From Anaerolineae bacterium (GTDB taxonomy: Bacteria > Chloroflexota > Anaerolineae > 4572-78 > J111), in contig JAGRBY010000339.1 of the NCBI GenBank assembly GCA_020433835.1, positions 1 to 7,878 of the forward strand: a stretch of 7,878 nt of DNA, given 5' to 3'. This document shows, one piece after another, positions 1-6,171 of the stretch (the first letter of the stretch is position 1; each line of letters begins with the position of its first letter). Made by a program: the position numbers and the translations under genes. Below the pieces are notes generated by a model. The model saw only the letters and a program-made list of their open reading frames with translations. It did not search any database and had not been told where the DNA came from.

Positions 1-7
1 AATTCCC

Positions 8-28
8 CAATCTCTAATCTCCAATCTC
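8..28. repeat. Heptanucleotide tandem repeat (3 units)
   Basis: Three head-to-tail 7-bp units, CAATCTC, TAATCTC and CAATCTC, at 8-14, 15-21 and 22-28. Short tandem heptamers of this sort (STRR sequences) are known from intergenic DNA of cyanobacteria, and similar arrays occur in other large bacterial genomes. A second heptamer array with a different unit lies at 135-162, on the other side of the hairpin at 45-89. Confidence 0.6.
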
Positions 29-44
29 CTGTAGGAATAAGCAT

Positions 45-89
45 CCTCAGATGCGAACGTGGGGAACAAACCCCGCTTCGCATCTGAGG
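45..89. repeat. Long intergenic hairpin (palindromic element)
   Basis: Arms 45-57 and 77-89 are perfectly complementary over 13 bp (CCTCAGATGCGAA / TTCGCATCTGAGG with the outer end at CCTC). After one bulged base (58), 59-64 pairs with 71-76 (GTGGGG with CCCCGC, one G-T pair), leaving the 6-nt loop AACAAA. It lies about 70 nt downstream of the zinc-ribbon gene stop, but no T-tract follows on the minus strand, so a simple intrinsic terminator is unlikely. A GTAG tetranucleotide sits at 31-34, near the foot. This recalls the GTAG-plus-palindrome layout of REP sequences, but the 10-nt gap is larger than in classical REPs. A dispersed palindromic repeat is the best reading. Confidence 0.6.
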
Positions 90-134
90 TTTGTCCTGAG
101 AACTTTCTCATAGAAATCAAAAACTAAGAACCAC

Positions 135-162
135 TTCCTAATTCTTAATTCCTAATTTCTTC
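135..162. repeat. Heptanucleotide tandem repeat (3-4 units)
   Basis: Units TTCCTAA (135-141), TTCTTAA (142-148), TTCCTAA (149-155) and a degenerate TTTCTTC (156-162). The array runs into the stop codon of the zinc-ribbon gene (161-163 on the minus strand), so the end of that reading frame overlaps the repeat. Confidence 0.55.
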
Positions 163-436
163 AGTCCATCCCCAGCGACAACTGCTGCCATCGAAAAGCA
201 CTGTCGCAGACACCGCAAAGTATCGGTTTTCCTTTAACTTCCTTCGGGGAAACAAGAATCGAGCGCCCGCAGTCGCAGTACAAAGCCACAACCTCAACCC
301 GCCCCTTATGGGGATGATGGTAAAACTGACCCTGTTTGTTTTTATGAACGGTAAAAGTAGCTCCATGGGCTTGACGTTTCTTAACGCCATTTTTCTTAGA
401 CCCGTTTACCGGTGCGTCTTTAAGATGGTCAGCCAT
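161..436 (-). CDS. Small putative zinc-ribbon protein (91 aa)
   Basis: I do not recognise a named family. The first 45 residues are basic and hydrophilic (KK, KKR, several His), and the C-terminal half carries a CxC...CxxC pattern: C54-D-C56-G and C74-G-V-C77, about 17 residues apart and followed by an aromatic FRW segment. This spacing fits a small zinc ribbon or rubredoxin-like knuckle, often used to bind nucleic acid or protein, but the first pair is CxC rather than CxxC. No signal peptide or membrane helix is present, so a cytosolic protein is expected. The ATG at 436 has only a weak ribosome-binding site, yet a perfect promoter lies 43-71 nt upstream, which argues that the gene is real and separately transcribed. 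The last codons run up to a heptamer repeat. The role is unknown; a regulator or RNA/DNA-binding accessory protein is an inference. Confidence 0.7.
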   Translation of the reverse strand: MADHLKDAPVNGSKKNGVKKRQAHGATFTVHKNKQGQFYHHPHKGRVEVVALYCDCGRSILVSPKEVKGKPILCGVCDSAFRWQQLSLGMD

Positions 437-478
437 TGGGCACGCTCTATGATAGGGGTATGATTGATAACTGACCCA

Positions 479-507
479 ATTATAATAAAATTAGCTATTT
501 ATGTCAA
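479..507 (-). promoter_or_regulatory. Perfect consensus sigma70-type promoter
   Basis: On the minus strand, -35 TTGACA (507 to 502) is followed by exactly 17 bp and -10 TATAAT (484 to 479), matching the housekeeping sigma consensus at all 12 positions with ideal spacing. Transcription should start near 471-473, giving a leader of about 35 nt before the zinc-ribbon ATG at 436. It lies in the gap after the NYN gene, so the small gene does not depend on readthrough from it. Confidence 0.85.
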
Positions 508-592
508 TTTCACCACTATATATGGCCGGTAGATAATATGTTAGCCCTAGATATAGTAGGTATTGTTCTCGCGGTTAATAGCAAGATTTACT

Positions 593-1324
593 TCACGATT
601 TATCTTTTTTGCGATTATCCCTGACATAAATGCGATTATTCCTGCGCTCTAATTCAAATAACCCTATAGCTTTGAGCAATTCGCTGAGTTTCGAAAAGCC
701 ATAATTTCGTGGATCAAAGTCGTTTGCTGTTTTATTGATATAGCTTCCTACCGGGGAGAGGTGTGCCCAGCCAGTATCATCTGATGCAGCCTCAATGGCC
801 GAACGAACAAGATTTACTAACTTTGCGTTACTGCGTAATTTTTTGCTTTCAGATAGTTTTACGTCCTCATCAATGATTTTATCGGGGGGCTGAATGAAAA
901 CATCGGTATAGATAAATCTGTCGCAGGCAGACACGAAAGCACGTGGTGTCTTACGTTCTCCGAAACCATAAACCCACAATCCGGACTCTCGGATGCGAGA
1001 TGCCAGTCTGGTAAAATCGCTGTCGCTAGACACCAAACAAAATCCGGAAAATTTTCCTGTATAAAGGAGATCCATCGCATCGATTATCATAGCGCTATCT
1101 GTTGCATTTTTACCCGTCGTGTACCGAAACTGTTGTATCGGTTGGATTGAAAACTCTAAGAGCATAGATTTCCAAGATGCCAAATTCGGGGTCGTCCAAT
1201 CACCATAAATACGCTTAACGCTGGCCAGACCTAACTTTGCGACCTCTGCCAGAAGGCTCTCTACGATCGAGTGATTTGCATTGTCCGCATCAATAAGTAC
1301 AGCTATTGCCGCATTATTAATCAT
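593..1324 (-). CDS. NYN domain putative RNase with C-terminal OST-HTH/LOTUS domain
   Basis: A 243-residue cytosolic protein. Residues about 5-140 form an NYN (PIN-like) nuclease fold. The acidic signature is visible: IDADN (D12, D14, N15), YGDW (D42), a GKNATDSAMIIDAMD block (D76, D82, D85) and SSDSDF (D101, D103). These match the metal-binding aspartates expected in active members. Residues about 165-235 look like an OST-HTH/LOTUS winged helix (LVNLVRSAI..., SPVGSYINK, FDPRNYGFSKLSELLKAIG), a domain that binds RNA in MARF1- and Tudor-type proteins. The tail is short and basic (RKKDKS). This NYN plus OST-HTH arrangement is widespread in bacteria, where its RNA targets are mostly unknown. The expected role is metal-dependent cleavage of RNA selected by the LOTUS domain. 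The ATG at 1324 has only a weak AAGAAAG ribosome-binding site but precedes the beta-strand leading to IDADN directly. The gene appears monocistronic, with long gaps on both sides. Confidence 0.9.
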   Translation of the reverse strand: MINNAAIAVLIDADNANHSIVESLLAEVAKLGLASVKRIYGDWTTPNLASWKSMLLEFSIQPIQQFRYTTGKNATDSAMIIDAMDLLYTGKFSGFCLVSSDSDFTRLASRIRESGLWVYGFGERKTPRAFVSACDRFIYTDVFIQPPDKIIDEDVKLSESKKLRSNAKLVNLVRSAIEAASDDTGWAHLSPVGSYINKTANDFDPRNYGFSKLSELLKAIGLFELERRNNRIYVRDNRKKDKS

Positions 1325-1401
1325 TCGAAGTCTTTCTTAGGCTAACAGTTATTGAACAGAATAAGATTCTATATATTCTGATCACTATGCTTACACTTTT
1401 T

Positions 1402-1482
1402 AGAAACCAGGGTTTTTAGCGTTAAAAAGAAACGTTTGTTGCTCTAAAAGGTTGTCAAATAGACATCAAAACCCTAGTTTCT
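1402..1482. repeat. 15-bp inverted repeat with 51-nt spacer
   Basis: AGAAACCAGGGTTTT (1402-1416) and AAAACCCTAGTTTCT (1468-1482) are inverted copies with one mismatch, which becomes a G-U pair in minus-strand RNA, so a 15-bp stem can form. Each arm contains the same AGAAACC/GGGTTT words as the stem-loop at 1637-1679. It lies 78 nt upstream of the NYN start. It could be a secondary terminator for the SBBP transcript or a small palindromic repeat. No target-site duplication is visible and the spacer has no recognisable gene. Confidence 0.5.
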
Positions 1483-1636
1483 TGGCGTAGTACTTTAAAG
1501 TGCAAAGGTAGTATTCTGATGAGATTCGGTGTAAAACTTACCTATATTCATTCTAAACGAAAATAGTTATCTCAGTCAACTGTCAGAGATGGGTATTGCA
1601 AAGCCCAAAGACTGCTTTAGAGTGCTCCCTCAAATA

Positions 1637-1717
1637 AAAGAAACCCTAAGAGCCGTGATTTTGGCCCCAGGGTTTCTTTCTGAAAATCTGTATTCAATTT
1701 GAGGTAAAAAAACTAGC
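1637..1717. repeat. Stem-loop repeat, copy A (probable terminator for the SBBP gene)
   Basis: A perfect 11-bp stem, AAAGAAACCCT (1637-1647) with AGGGTTTCTTT (1669-1679), encloses a 21-nt loop with a further 3-bp GCC/GGC pairing. In minus-strand RNA the stem ends in a U-rich run (UUUCUUUUAUUU), so it could end transcription about 175 nt past the SBBP stop; it is also T-rich in the other direction. The adjoining stretch 1676-1717, including TGAAAAT and AATTTGAGGT, recurs almost unchanged at copy B (4408-4486). Confidence 0.65.
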
Positions 1718-1853
1718 TATAGATAGACATTAATAACCCAGATGGTATCAAAATTCTCTCATGTGCTGATTGTGGATCGGAGAGATCTCTGCTTTAGCTC
1801 AATGGGCCAACGCACATAAATCCGCGTCTCATTTTGACCGGGTGCAATCGAAA

Positions 1854-4082
1854 CTATTTAATCACTAATGGCAAATAAACCCCAAAGTTCGTCGTATTGC
1901 TAGCCGGATCGCTAATTTTGGTGATGAATCCATCTGATACATCGCCGCCATAGGTCGATTGGGCCGCATTCTGTACGGGGAAGGTATCTTTGGCCTTGCC
2001 GACTACATAAGCCACTGCTTCATCACCGCTGCCGAAAGCGGCAATGGCGCGACCTTCGTCGCTGTTCGCACCCCCCAAATAGGTTGAATAGATGAGACTC
2101 GCACCATTGGCCGGCAGTTTGGCAATAAATACATCCGGCTGAAAGGCATTTAGTTCATCTTGCAAAGGGCGTTTCGTCGGAAAGTCAGAGGAGGAAGTTT
2201 GGCCGGTAACGTAGATGTTCGCGTCATCATCCAAAGCAATGCCATAACCGTAGTCGGTAAAAGAGCCTCCTAAATAGGTCGAAAAAATCAGGTCGTTACC
2301 TGCCGCGTTGAGTTTGGTGATAAAGGCATCGATATAGTTGCCGTTGCGTTCACTTTGAAAGGCATTGCGCGTAGGGAAGTCCTCGGCTGAGGTCGTGCCA
2401 ATAACATAGGCGCGGCCGGCAGCATCAACCGCAATATCCTGGCCTCGATCCGTGAGAATGGGTTCATTGCCGCCCAGATAGGTTGAGTAAACCAGGCTGC
2501 CTCCATCCACGCTGAGTTTCGTTACAAATGCATCTTCAGGTTGGCTGCTACCACCACTTAACGTGGTATCAAACGCACCGGATGTGGTCGGGAAATCATC
2601 TGACCAGGTGTAACCGGTCACATAAGCGTGGCCGGCACTATCTACGGCAATCCCCCCCTCCTTAAACCCGGATATCTCTCGATCATCGCCACCTAAGTAG
2701 GTCGAATACACCAAATCGGTACCGTTCTGATTGAATTTTGTCACAAAGGCATCTTGTAAGCCGCCCCCGTAGCTGTTCTGAAAGGGATTTTTCAAAGGAA
2801 AACTGGTCGATGCGGTTCGCCCTATGATATAAGCGTAGCCACTGCTATCAAGGGCAATATCTGTTCCAGCGGCGCTGCCCCCTAAAAACGTTGAATAAAC
2901 CAACCCATTGCCGTTGGGGTTTAGTTTGGTGACAAACGCTGAATAACCGCCGGTTATCGTCGTTTGGTAAGCCCCGGATGTGGTCGGAAAAGGATCGACG
3001 CCGCCGGTGTTAATGGAAGCTTGTCCCGTAACATACGCATTGCCGCTGTTATCAACAACAATGCCGTAGGCAACATCGAGATTGTTGCCGCCTAAATACG
3101 TCGTGTACAAGCGTGTGCCGTTAGGATTGAACTTAGCCACAAAAGCATCTTTCGTACCTTTGAAATTCGATTGAAACGGATTCTTCGTAACAAAATTGTC
3201 AGAATCCGTCTCGCCAACTACATAGACATTACCGTTCTTGTCCACAGTTACGTCCCAGGCGATATCAACCTTATTGCCGCCTAAATAACTGCTGAAACCC
3301 AGTGTTGGATCTATAACTAACGGATAAACCGCGTTGTACTGGCCCAGTTCAAAACCTACTTGATGATTTTCCAGCAGAACGTAGCGAGCCTCAACCGGCA
3401 CCCGTTGCCCGCCAATTTCCTGATAGACGACCGGCGTAGTTTCAACCAGCTCACTGTGGGGGCTACGCAATGCCAAAGCCCCATCCGAGCGTAACGATGT
3501 CTGCTCAACACCGTGGTAAGTCATTTTAATTTGGGTCGGATCGGCCCCCGGTGCAACGAGAAACTCACTTTTTAACTGCCCCTCTGTGCCCCGATAAACC
3601 AGATCAATGCCCGGATACAAATCGGTATAGATGATGCCGCCGTAGGTCGGTACGTTGGTTTGCCAACCGGCCGGATCGCTCCCCCGAAAGAAATTGGCGA
3701 TGCCCGGCAGCGGATCTAGCCCTTGCACGTCTGGATCATCATTAGCTCCTGCAAAACTCAGACGAACAATATCACTGATCAATATTTCATCTTTAGACTG
3801 CGTGGTCACAAACTGTATCTCATCGGCTGTGAAATAGAGGGTTTGCCCATCTCGATGTAGTTGAAATTGAACCGCCGGGTCAGCCTGTCCGGCATTGGCT
3901 ACAAAGCTAAGCGACTGAGTTGTCATCTGTAATTGTGTCGTATTCAAAGCAGATCGAGACACTTTCATTATGGAGGCTAGCATAAGGCCCAGCCAAACAA
4001 CTCCCAGGGCCAATAAAGCTAAAATGAGCCGGCGTAATCCATTATTAAGTTGTTTTGTTTGCATTGATTGCGATGACAGCAT
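1854..4082 (-). CDS. Exported SBBP-repeat beta-propeller protein with DUF7948-like N-terminal domain
   Basis: A 742-residue protein. Residues 17-39 (RR followed by a long Leu/Ala/Val stretch) form a signal peptide or N-terminal membrane anchor, so the rest should be outside the cytoplasm. Residues about 55-262, starting at LSFVANAGQADP and ending at YPLVIDPT, match the beta-rich domain (DUF7948-like) that commonly precedes SBBP repeats. From about 263 on, seven repeats of roughly 60-70 residues each begin with a (S/T)(S/T)(Y/F)LGG motif and contain AVD-x-AGxAYVxG, then DFPT, then DAFxTKLNxxG. Seven copies would build a full seven-bladed propeller. The last residues, GVYLPLVIK, resemble a C-terminal tail common on secreted Chloroflexota proteins. 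The ATG at 4082 is chosen because AGGAAAGG lies 8 nt upstream; an internal Met7 is less likely. No catalytic motif is visible. A cell-surface binding or structural role is inferred from the family. By eye it is richer in G+C than its neighbours. Confidence 0.9.
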   Translation of the reverse strand: MLSSQSMQTKQLNNGLRRLILALLALGVVWLGLMLASIMKVSRSALNTTQLQMTTQSLSFVANAGQADPAVQFQLHRDGQTLYFTADEIQFVTTQSKDEILISDIVRLSFAGANDDPDVQGLDPLPGIANFFRGSDPAGWQTNVPTYGGIIYTDLYPGIDLVYRGTEGQLKSEFLVAPGADPTQIKMTYHGVEQTSLRSDGALALRSPHSELVETTPVVYQEIGGQRVPVEARYVLLENHQVGFELGQYNAVYPLVIDPTLGFSSYLGGNKVDIAWDVTVDKNGNVYVVGETDSDNFVTKNPFQSNFKGTKDAFVAKFNPNGTRLYTTYLGGNNLDVAYGIVVDNSGNAYVTGQASINTGGVDPFPTTSGAYQTTITGGYSAFVTKLNPNGNGLVYSTFLGGSAAGTDIALDSSGYAYIIGRTASTSFPLKNPFQNSYGGGLQDAFVTKFNQNGTDLVYSTYLGGDDREISGFKEGGIAVDSAGHAYVTGYTWSDDFPTTSGAFDTTLSGGSSQPEDAFVTKLSVDGGSLVYSTYLGGNEPILTDRGQDIAVDAAGRAYVIGTTSAEDFPTRNAFQSERNGNYIDAFITKLNAAGNDLIFSTYLGGSFTDYGYGIALDDDANIYVTGQTSSSDFPTKRPLQDELNAFQPDVFIAKLPANGASLIYSTYLGGANSDEGRAIAAFGSGDEAVAYVVGKAKDTFPVQNAAQSTYGGDVSDGFITKISDPASNTTNFGVYLPLVIK

Positions 4083-4236
4083 TGTAAGAACCTTTCCTGA
4101 AACTAAGCTAATTGTTAAATAGCGTGAAATTTTTTGTTAAAACACCTCCTCAACTTTTGATATGTAGCGCCGCAAAACGAGCCGACTAATAAAAGCAGAC
4201 TCGATTTACCTTGCTCTAAGTGTTATACTTCCTAAC

Positions 4237-4264
4237 ATTATAGAGGGACTTTTTATTGTGTCTA
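4237..4264 (-). promoter_or_regulatory. Promoter and long leader of the SBBP gene
   Basis: On the minus strand, -35 TAGACA (4264 to 4259, 5 of 6 consensus positions), a 16-bp spacer and -10 TATAAT (4242 to 4237) predict a start near 4230. That gives an untranslated leader of about 150 nt. The leader contains a very strong ribosome-binding-like AGGAGGTG at 4150-4143 with no usable start codon after it, and a weak CGAGTC...GGCTCG stem around 4173-4203. The true ribosome-binding site is AGGAAAGG at 4098-4091. The leader matches no riboswitch I know. Confidence 0.55.
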
Positions 4265-4407
4265 ACTCCTTTTCATCCAATTCAGCTAGCTTTAGAACGT
4301 TTTTGTTTCACAAACTTATCATCGTTTTATCTGTTAACCTTAAAATTTTTGACCATTAAAAGGAGAAGAAAAATCGAACAGCCAACCCTCTCTTCCCCCA
4401 AAACAAA

Positions 4408-4486
4408 AAAGCCCTAGAGGCCAAAACCACAGCCCCTAGAGCTTTCTTTTTGAAAATGCGTATTTAATTTGAGGTTATAATCTAGC
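4408..4486. repeat. Stem-loop repeat, copy B
   Basis: Arms pair 4408-4412 with 4441-4445 (AAAGC/GCTTT), then CTAG with CTAG (4414-4417 / 4436-4439) and GGC with GCC (4419-4421 / 4432-4434), each block separated by one mismatch. TTTCTTTTTGAAAAT and AATTTGAGGT follow. The segment after the stem (4443-4486) is a near copy of 1677-1717 in the same orientation. It lies about 290 nt downstream of the TPR gene and 325 nt upstream of the SBBP start. It may act as a terminator on the plus-facing side, but no plus-strand gene is present. Confidence 0.6.
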
Positions 4487-4544
4487 CACCAATGTTAATC
4501 GATGGTACAGACAGTACAAAAATCAGAGTTTATCAGAATTCATC

Positions 4545-4661
4545 TCAGGTAAATACCTTCGATAAGTGGGCAAAAGCCTCCCTTTGATGCTCAAAAGGAA
4601 TTTTCGGCATAAAATTAGGATTGTTGTGTCGTAGTTGGGTTAAATCAAATGATTGGTACAT
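4545..4661 (-). pseudogene. N-terminal stub of an SF2 (DEAD/DEAH-type) helicase
   Basis: An ATG at 4661 opens a 38-codon frame reading MYQSFDLTQL, then RHNNPNFMPKIPFEHQREAF and AHLSKVFT before a TGA. The stretch NNPNFMPKIPFEHQREAF plus LSK.FT resembles the start of large bacterial SF2 helicases or restriction-subunit-like ATPases, in which a Q-motif-like 'P..HQ.EA...L' precedes the Walker A 'PTGSGKT' by about 20-30 residues. Here the frame stops before any Walker A motif, and no continuation is visible in the following DNA, which merges into stem-loop copy B. The family's usual length is many hundreds of residues, so this is a truncated relic. A functional 38-aa peptide is possible but unlikely: the ribosome-binding site is poor (AGG about 12 nt upstream). 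Family assignment is from recalled motif similarity, not a search. Confidence 0.55.
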
Positions 4662-4720
4662 TATCTAAATACCTATCACCTTCTGATTGTGTCGGACAAA
4701 TGGTATTGTTACGATGATTC

Positions 4721-4753
4721 AGAAACTGCTTTCTTTCCTCTAAAGTAGTTTCT
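4721..4753 (-). terminator. Probable terminator hairpin of the TPR operon
   Basis: AGAAACTGCTTT (4721-4732) and AAAGTAGTTTCT (4742-4753) form a 12-bp stem with one mismatch (a G-T pair on the plus strand) around a 9-nt loop. It begins 22 nt past the TPR stop codon. The T-tract on the minus side is weak (TTTCT), so termination efficiency is uncertain. The outer AGAAAC/GTTTCT words recur in the hairpins at 1402-1482 and 1637-1679. Confidence 0.5.
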
Positions 4754-4774
4754 TATTATCTAGTGAACTAGAGA

Positions 4775-5959
4775 CTAAAATGGAATAAGATCTTCTTCAT
4801 CTTTTTCTATTTGGGTTAACATTTCTTGGGCTTCTGCACTACCTAGCTGTACTGCAATTTGTAGTTCTCTAAGAGCCTTATCTTTATAACCTTGTTGTGC
4901 ATAAGACCAACCTAGAAGAAGATGCGCATCGCTATTGTTCGGAGCTATGTAAAGGCCTGCATGTAATTCACGGATAGCTTTATCTAGCTGACCCTGATTA
5001 GCAAACAGTTCGCCTAATGTAAAGTAGGTAATAGCATTATTTGGATCGAGTTCTAATAAATTTTGGTATTCTCGGATAGCTTTTTCAAAGTACCCTTGTT
5101 TCTGATAACTGCGGCCTAGAAGAAAACGTACACCTATATTATCTGGGAATAGTCTGAGGCTAACTTGAAATTCTTGGATAGCTTTATCCAATAGATCTGC
5201 TCTTAGGTAAGCATTGGCGAGAGGAATATGTACGGCCGTGTTATTTGGATCGAGCCATAGTGCAGTCTGTAATTCCTGGATAGCCTCATTCCAACGCTCT
5301 TGTCCCCCATATGATATACCCAAAGCAAAATGTGCCTCCGAATTATTTGGCTCTAACTGGAGAGCAGTTTGCAATTCTCGGATAGATTCGTCCAAACGTC
5401 CTTCTTTTCCGTATAAAGTGCCTAACAAGATATGAGTTTCAGCATTGTCATTAATTGTTTTCTCGGTTGGGACTGGATGAGTTGCAGTCAGTATTTTCTT
5501 CAACTCCACTATACAATCAGGATTTATGGCTTCGTGATACAATCTGCTATGCATACCTCTCATGTCGTCCCCAAAAGACATATTTGTTGCCCAACCAGGT
5601 ATCGGGTGTTCTATAGCTTCTAATACGCTCTGATAAATTTTCTCACCATTAGCTAGATTCTTTGTGTATAGACGATTGGTTTTCCACTGGTAAATAACTG
5701 CTGCCGCTCGTGGTAGGCAGTATGTATGTCCTTCACCAGGTATTGTCATAGCAGCTAAGTAATACGCATTTGCCATTAACACATGTGCATCACCATCAGA
5801 ATTGCTTTTGTGAATCGCAAGTTGACAAAGCCGGATTACTTCAATAGCAGTAATTATGAAGCTCCCATTGTCGTCTTGCAGGTTATGGAGTTTACGAAAC
5901 TCATTTAATGCTTGGTTAAATAGATCGTTTTTGCCTAGCCCAAACAATGCTTTTAACAT
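4775..5959 (-). CDS. TPR-repeat protein with six consecutive 34-residue TPRs
   Basis: A 394-residue soluble protein with no signal peptide. The first 170 residues are helical but not recognisable beyond possible degenerate TPR-like helices (about 35-90). Residues 173-376 hold six back-to-back TPR units of exactly 34 residues each, beginning at 173, 207, 241, 275, 309 and 343. Each has the pattern LGxxYxxQGxxxxAIxELQxALxLxPNN. TPR arrays are protein-binding scaffolds, so this is likely an adaptor; its partner is unknown. The C-terminus is acidic (EKDEEDLIPF). The ATG at 5959 follows AAGGAG with a 7-nt spacer, a strong start. A two-helix membrane mini-protein ends 31 bp upstream, which suggests co-transcription and possibly a membrane partner for the TPR scaffold. 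Confidence 0.9.
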   Translation of the reverse strand: MLKALFGLGKNDLFNQALNEFRKLHNLQDDNGSFIITAIEVIRLCQLAIHKSNSDGDAHVLMANAYYLAAMTIPGEGHTYCLPRAAAVIYQWKTNRLYTKNLANGEKIYQSVLEAIEHPIPGWATNMSFGDDMRGMHSRLYHEAINPDCIVELKKILTATHPVPTEKTINDNAETHILLGTLYGKEGRLDESIRELQTALQLEPNNSEAHFALGISYGGQERWNEAIQELQTALWLDPNNTAVHIPLANAYLRADLLDKAIQEFQVSLRLFPDNIGVRFLLGRSYQKQGYFEKAIREYQNLLELDPNNAITYFTLGELFANQGQLDKAIRELHAGLYIAPNNSDAHLLLGWSYAQQGYKDKALRELQIAVQLGSAEAQEMLTQIEKDEEDLIPF

Positions 5960-5990
5960 AAATTTTCTCCTTATATGCGAAACGCCTACT

Positions 5991-6149
5991 CTAATAATTT
6001 ATGGTCAGGAAAACGAATATATAGAAAAGTATTGAAACTCCCGCCCAGATACCTGCAATCCACGCAATAATACGCTTCCATTGTTTTACGTTGTTACGCC
6101 ATCCAAAAAATAGAAGGGCAGCAATTATAAGTCCTATGCCTCCTAACAT
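5991..6149 (-). CDS. Small two-helix membrane protein (52 aa)
   Basis: A short gene with an ATG at 6149, a TAG stop and a strong ribosome-binding site GGAGG (6159-6155) 5 nt before the start. The product begins MLGGIGLIIAALLFFGW (helix 1), then a basic turn RNNVKQWKR, then IIAWIAGIWAGVSILFYIF running on to VFLTINY (helix 2). Both helices are long enough to cross the membrane. The basic loop between them predicts both termini outside and the loop inside, by the positive-inside rule. No family is recognised. It ends 31 bp before the TPR gene start, whose own ribosome-binding site lies in that gap, so the two probably form an operon. The strong start signal and clear hydrophobic pattern make it a likely real gene. 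Its function is unknown; anchoring or regulating the TPR protein is a guess. Confidence 0.75.
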   Translation of the reverse strand: MLGGIGLIIAALLFFGWRNNVKQWKRIIAWIAGIWAGVSILFYIFVFLTINY

Positions 6150-6171
6150 ATTGTCCTCCACGTTAGCCTTA

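Noticed and set aside
145..390. 81-codon minus-strand frame overlapping the zinc-ribbon gene
   Set aside because: It is a shadow in another frame. The 161-436 frame has the cysteine pattern and the matching promoter.
1589..1702. 37-codon plus-strand frame starting MGIAKPKDCF
   Set aside because: It runs straight through stem-loop copy A, has no convincing ribosome-binding site, and would be the only plus-strand gene.
1786..1850. tRNA-like words (TTTAGCTCAATGGG and GGGTGCAATCG) resembling a D-arm and T-loop
   Set aside because: The D-stem, anticodon stem and acceptor stem do not pair, so no cloverleaf can form. The similarity is limited to short words.
2288..2506. Frame inside the SBBP gene
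   Set aside because: It is an alternate-frame shadow of the repetitive propeller coding sequence, with no signals of its own.
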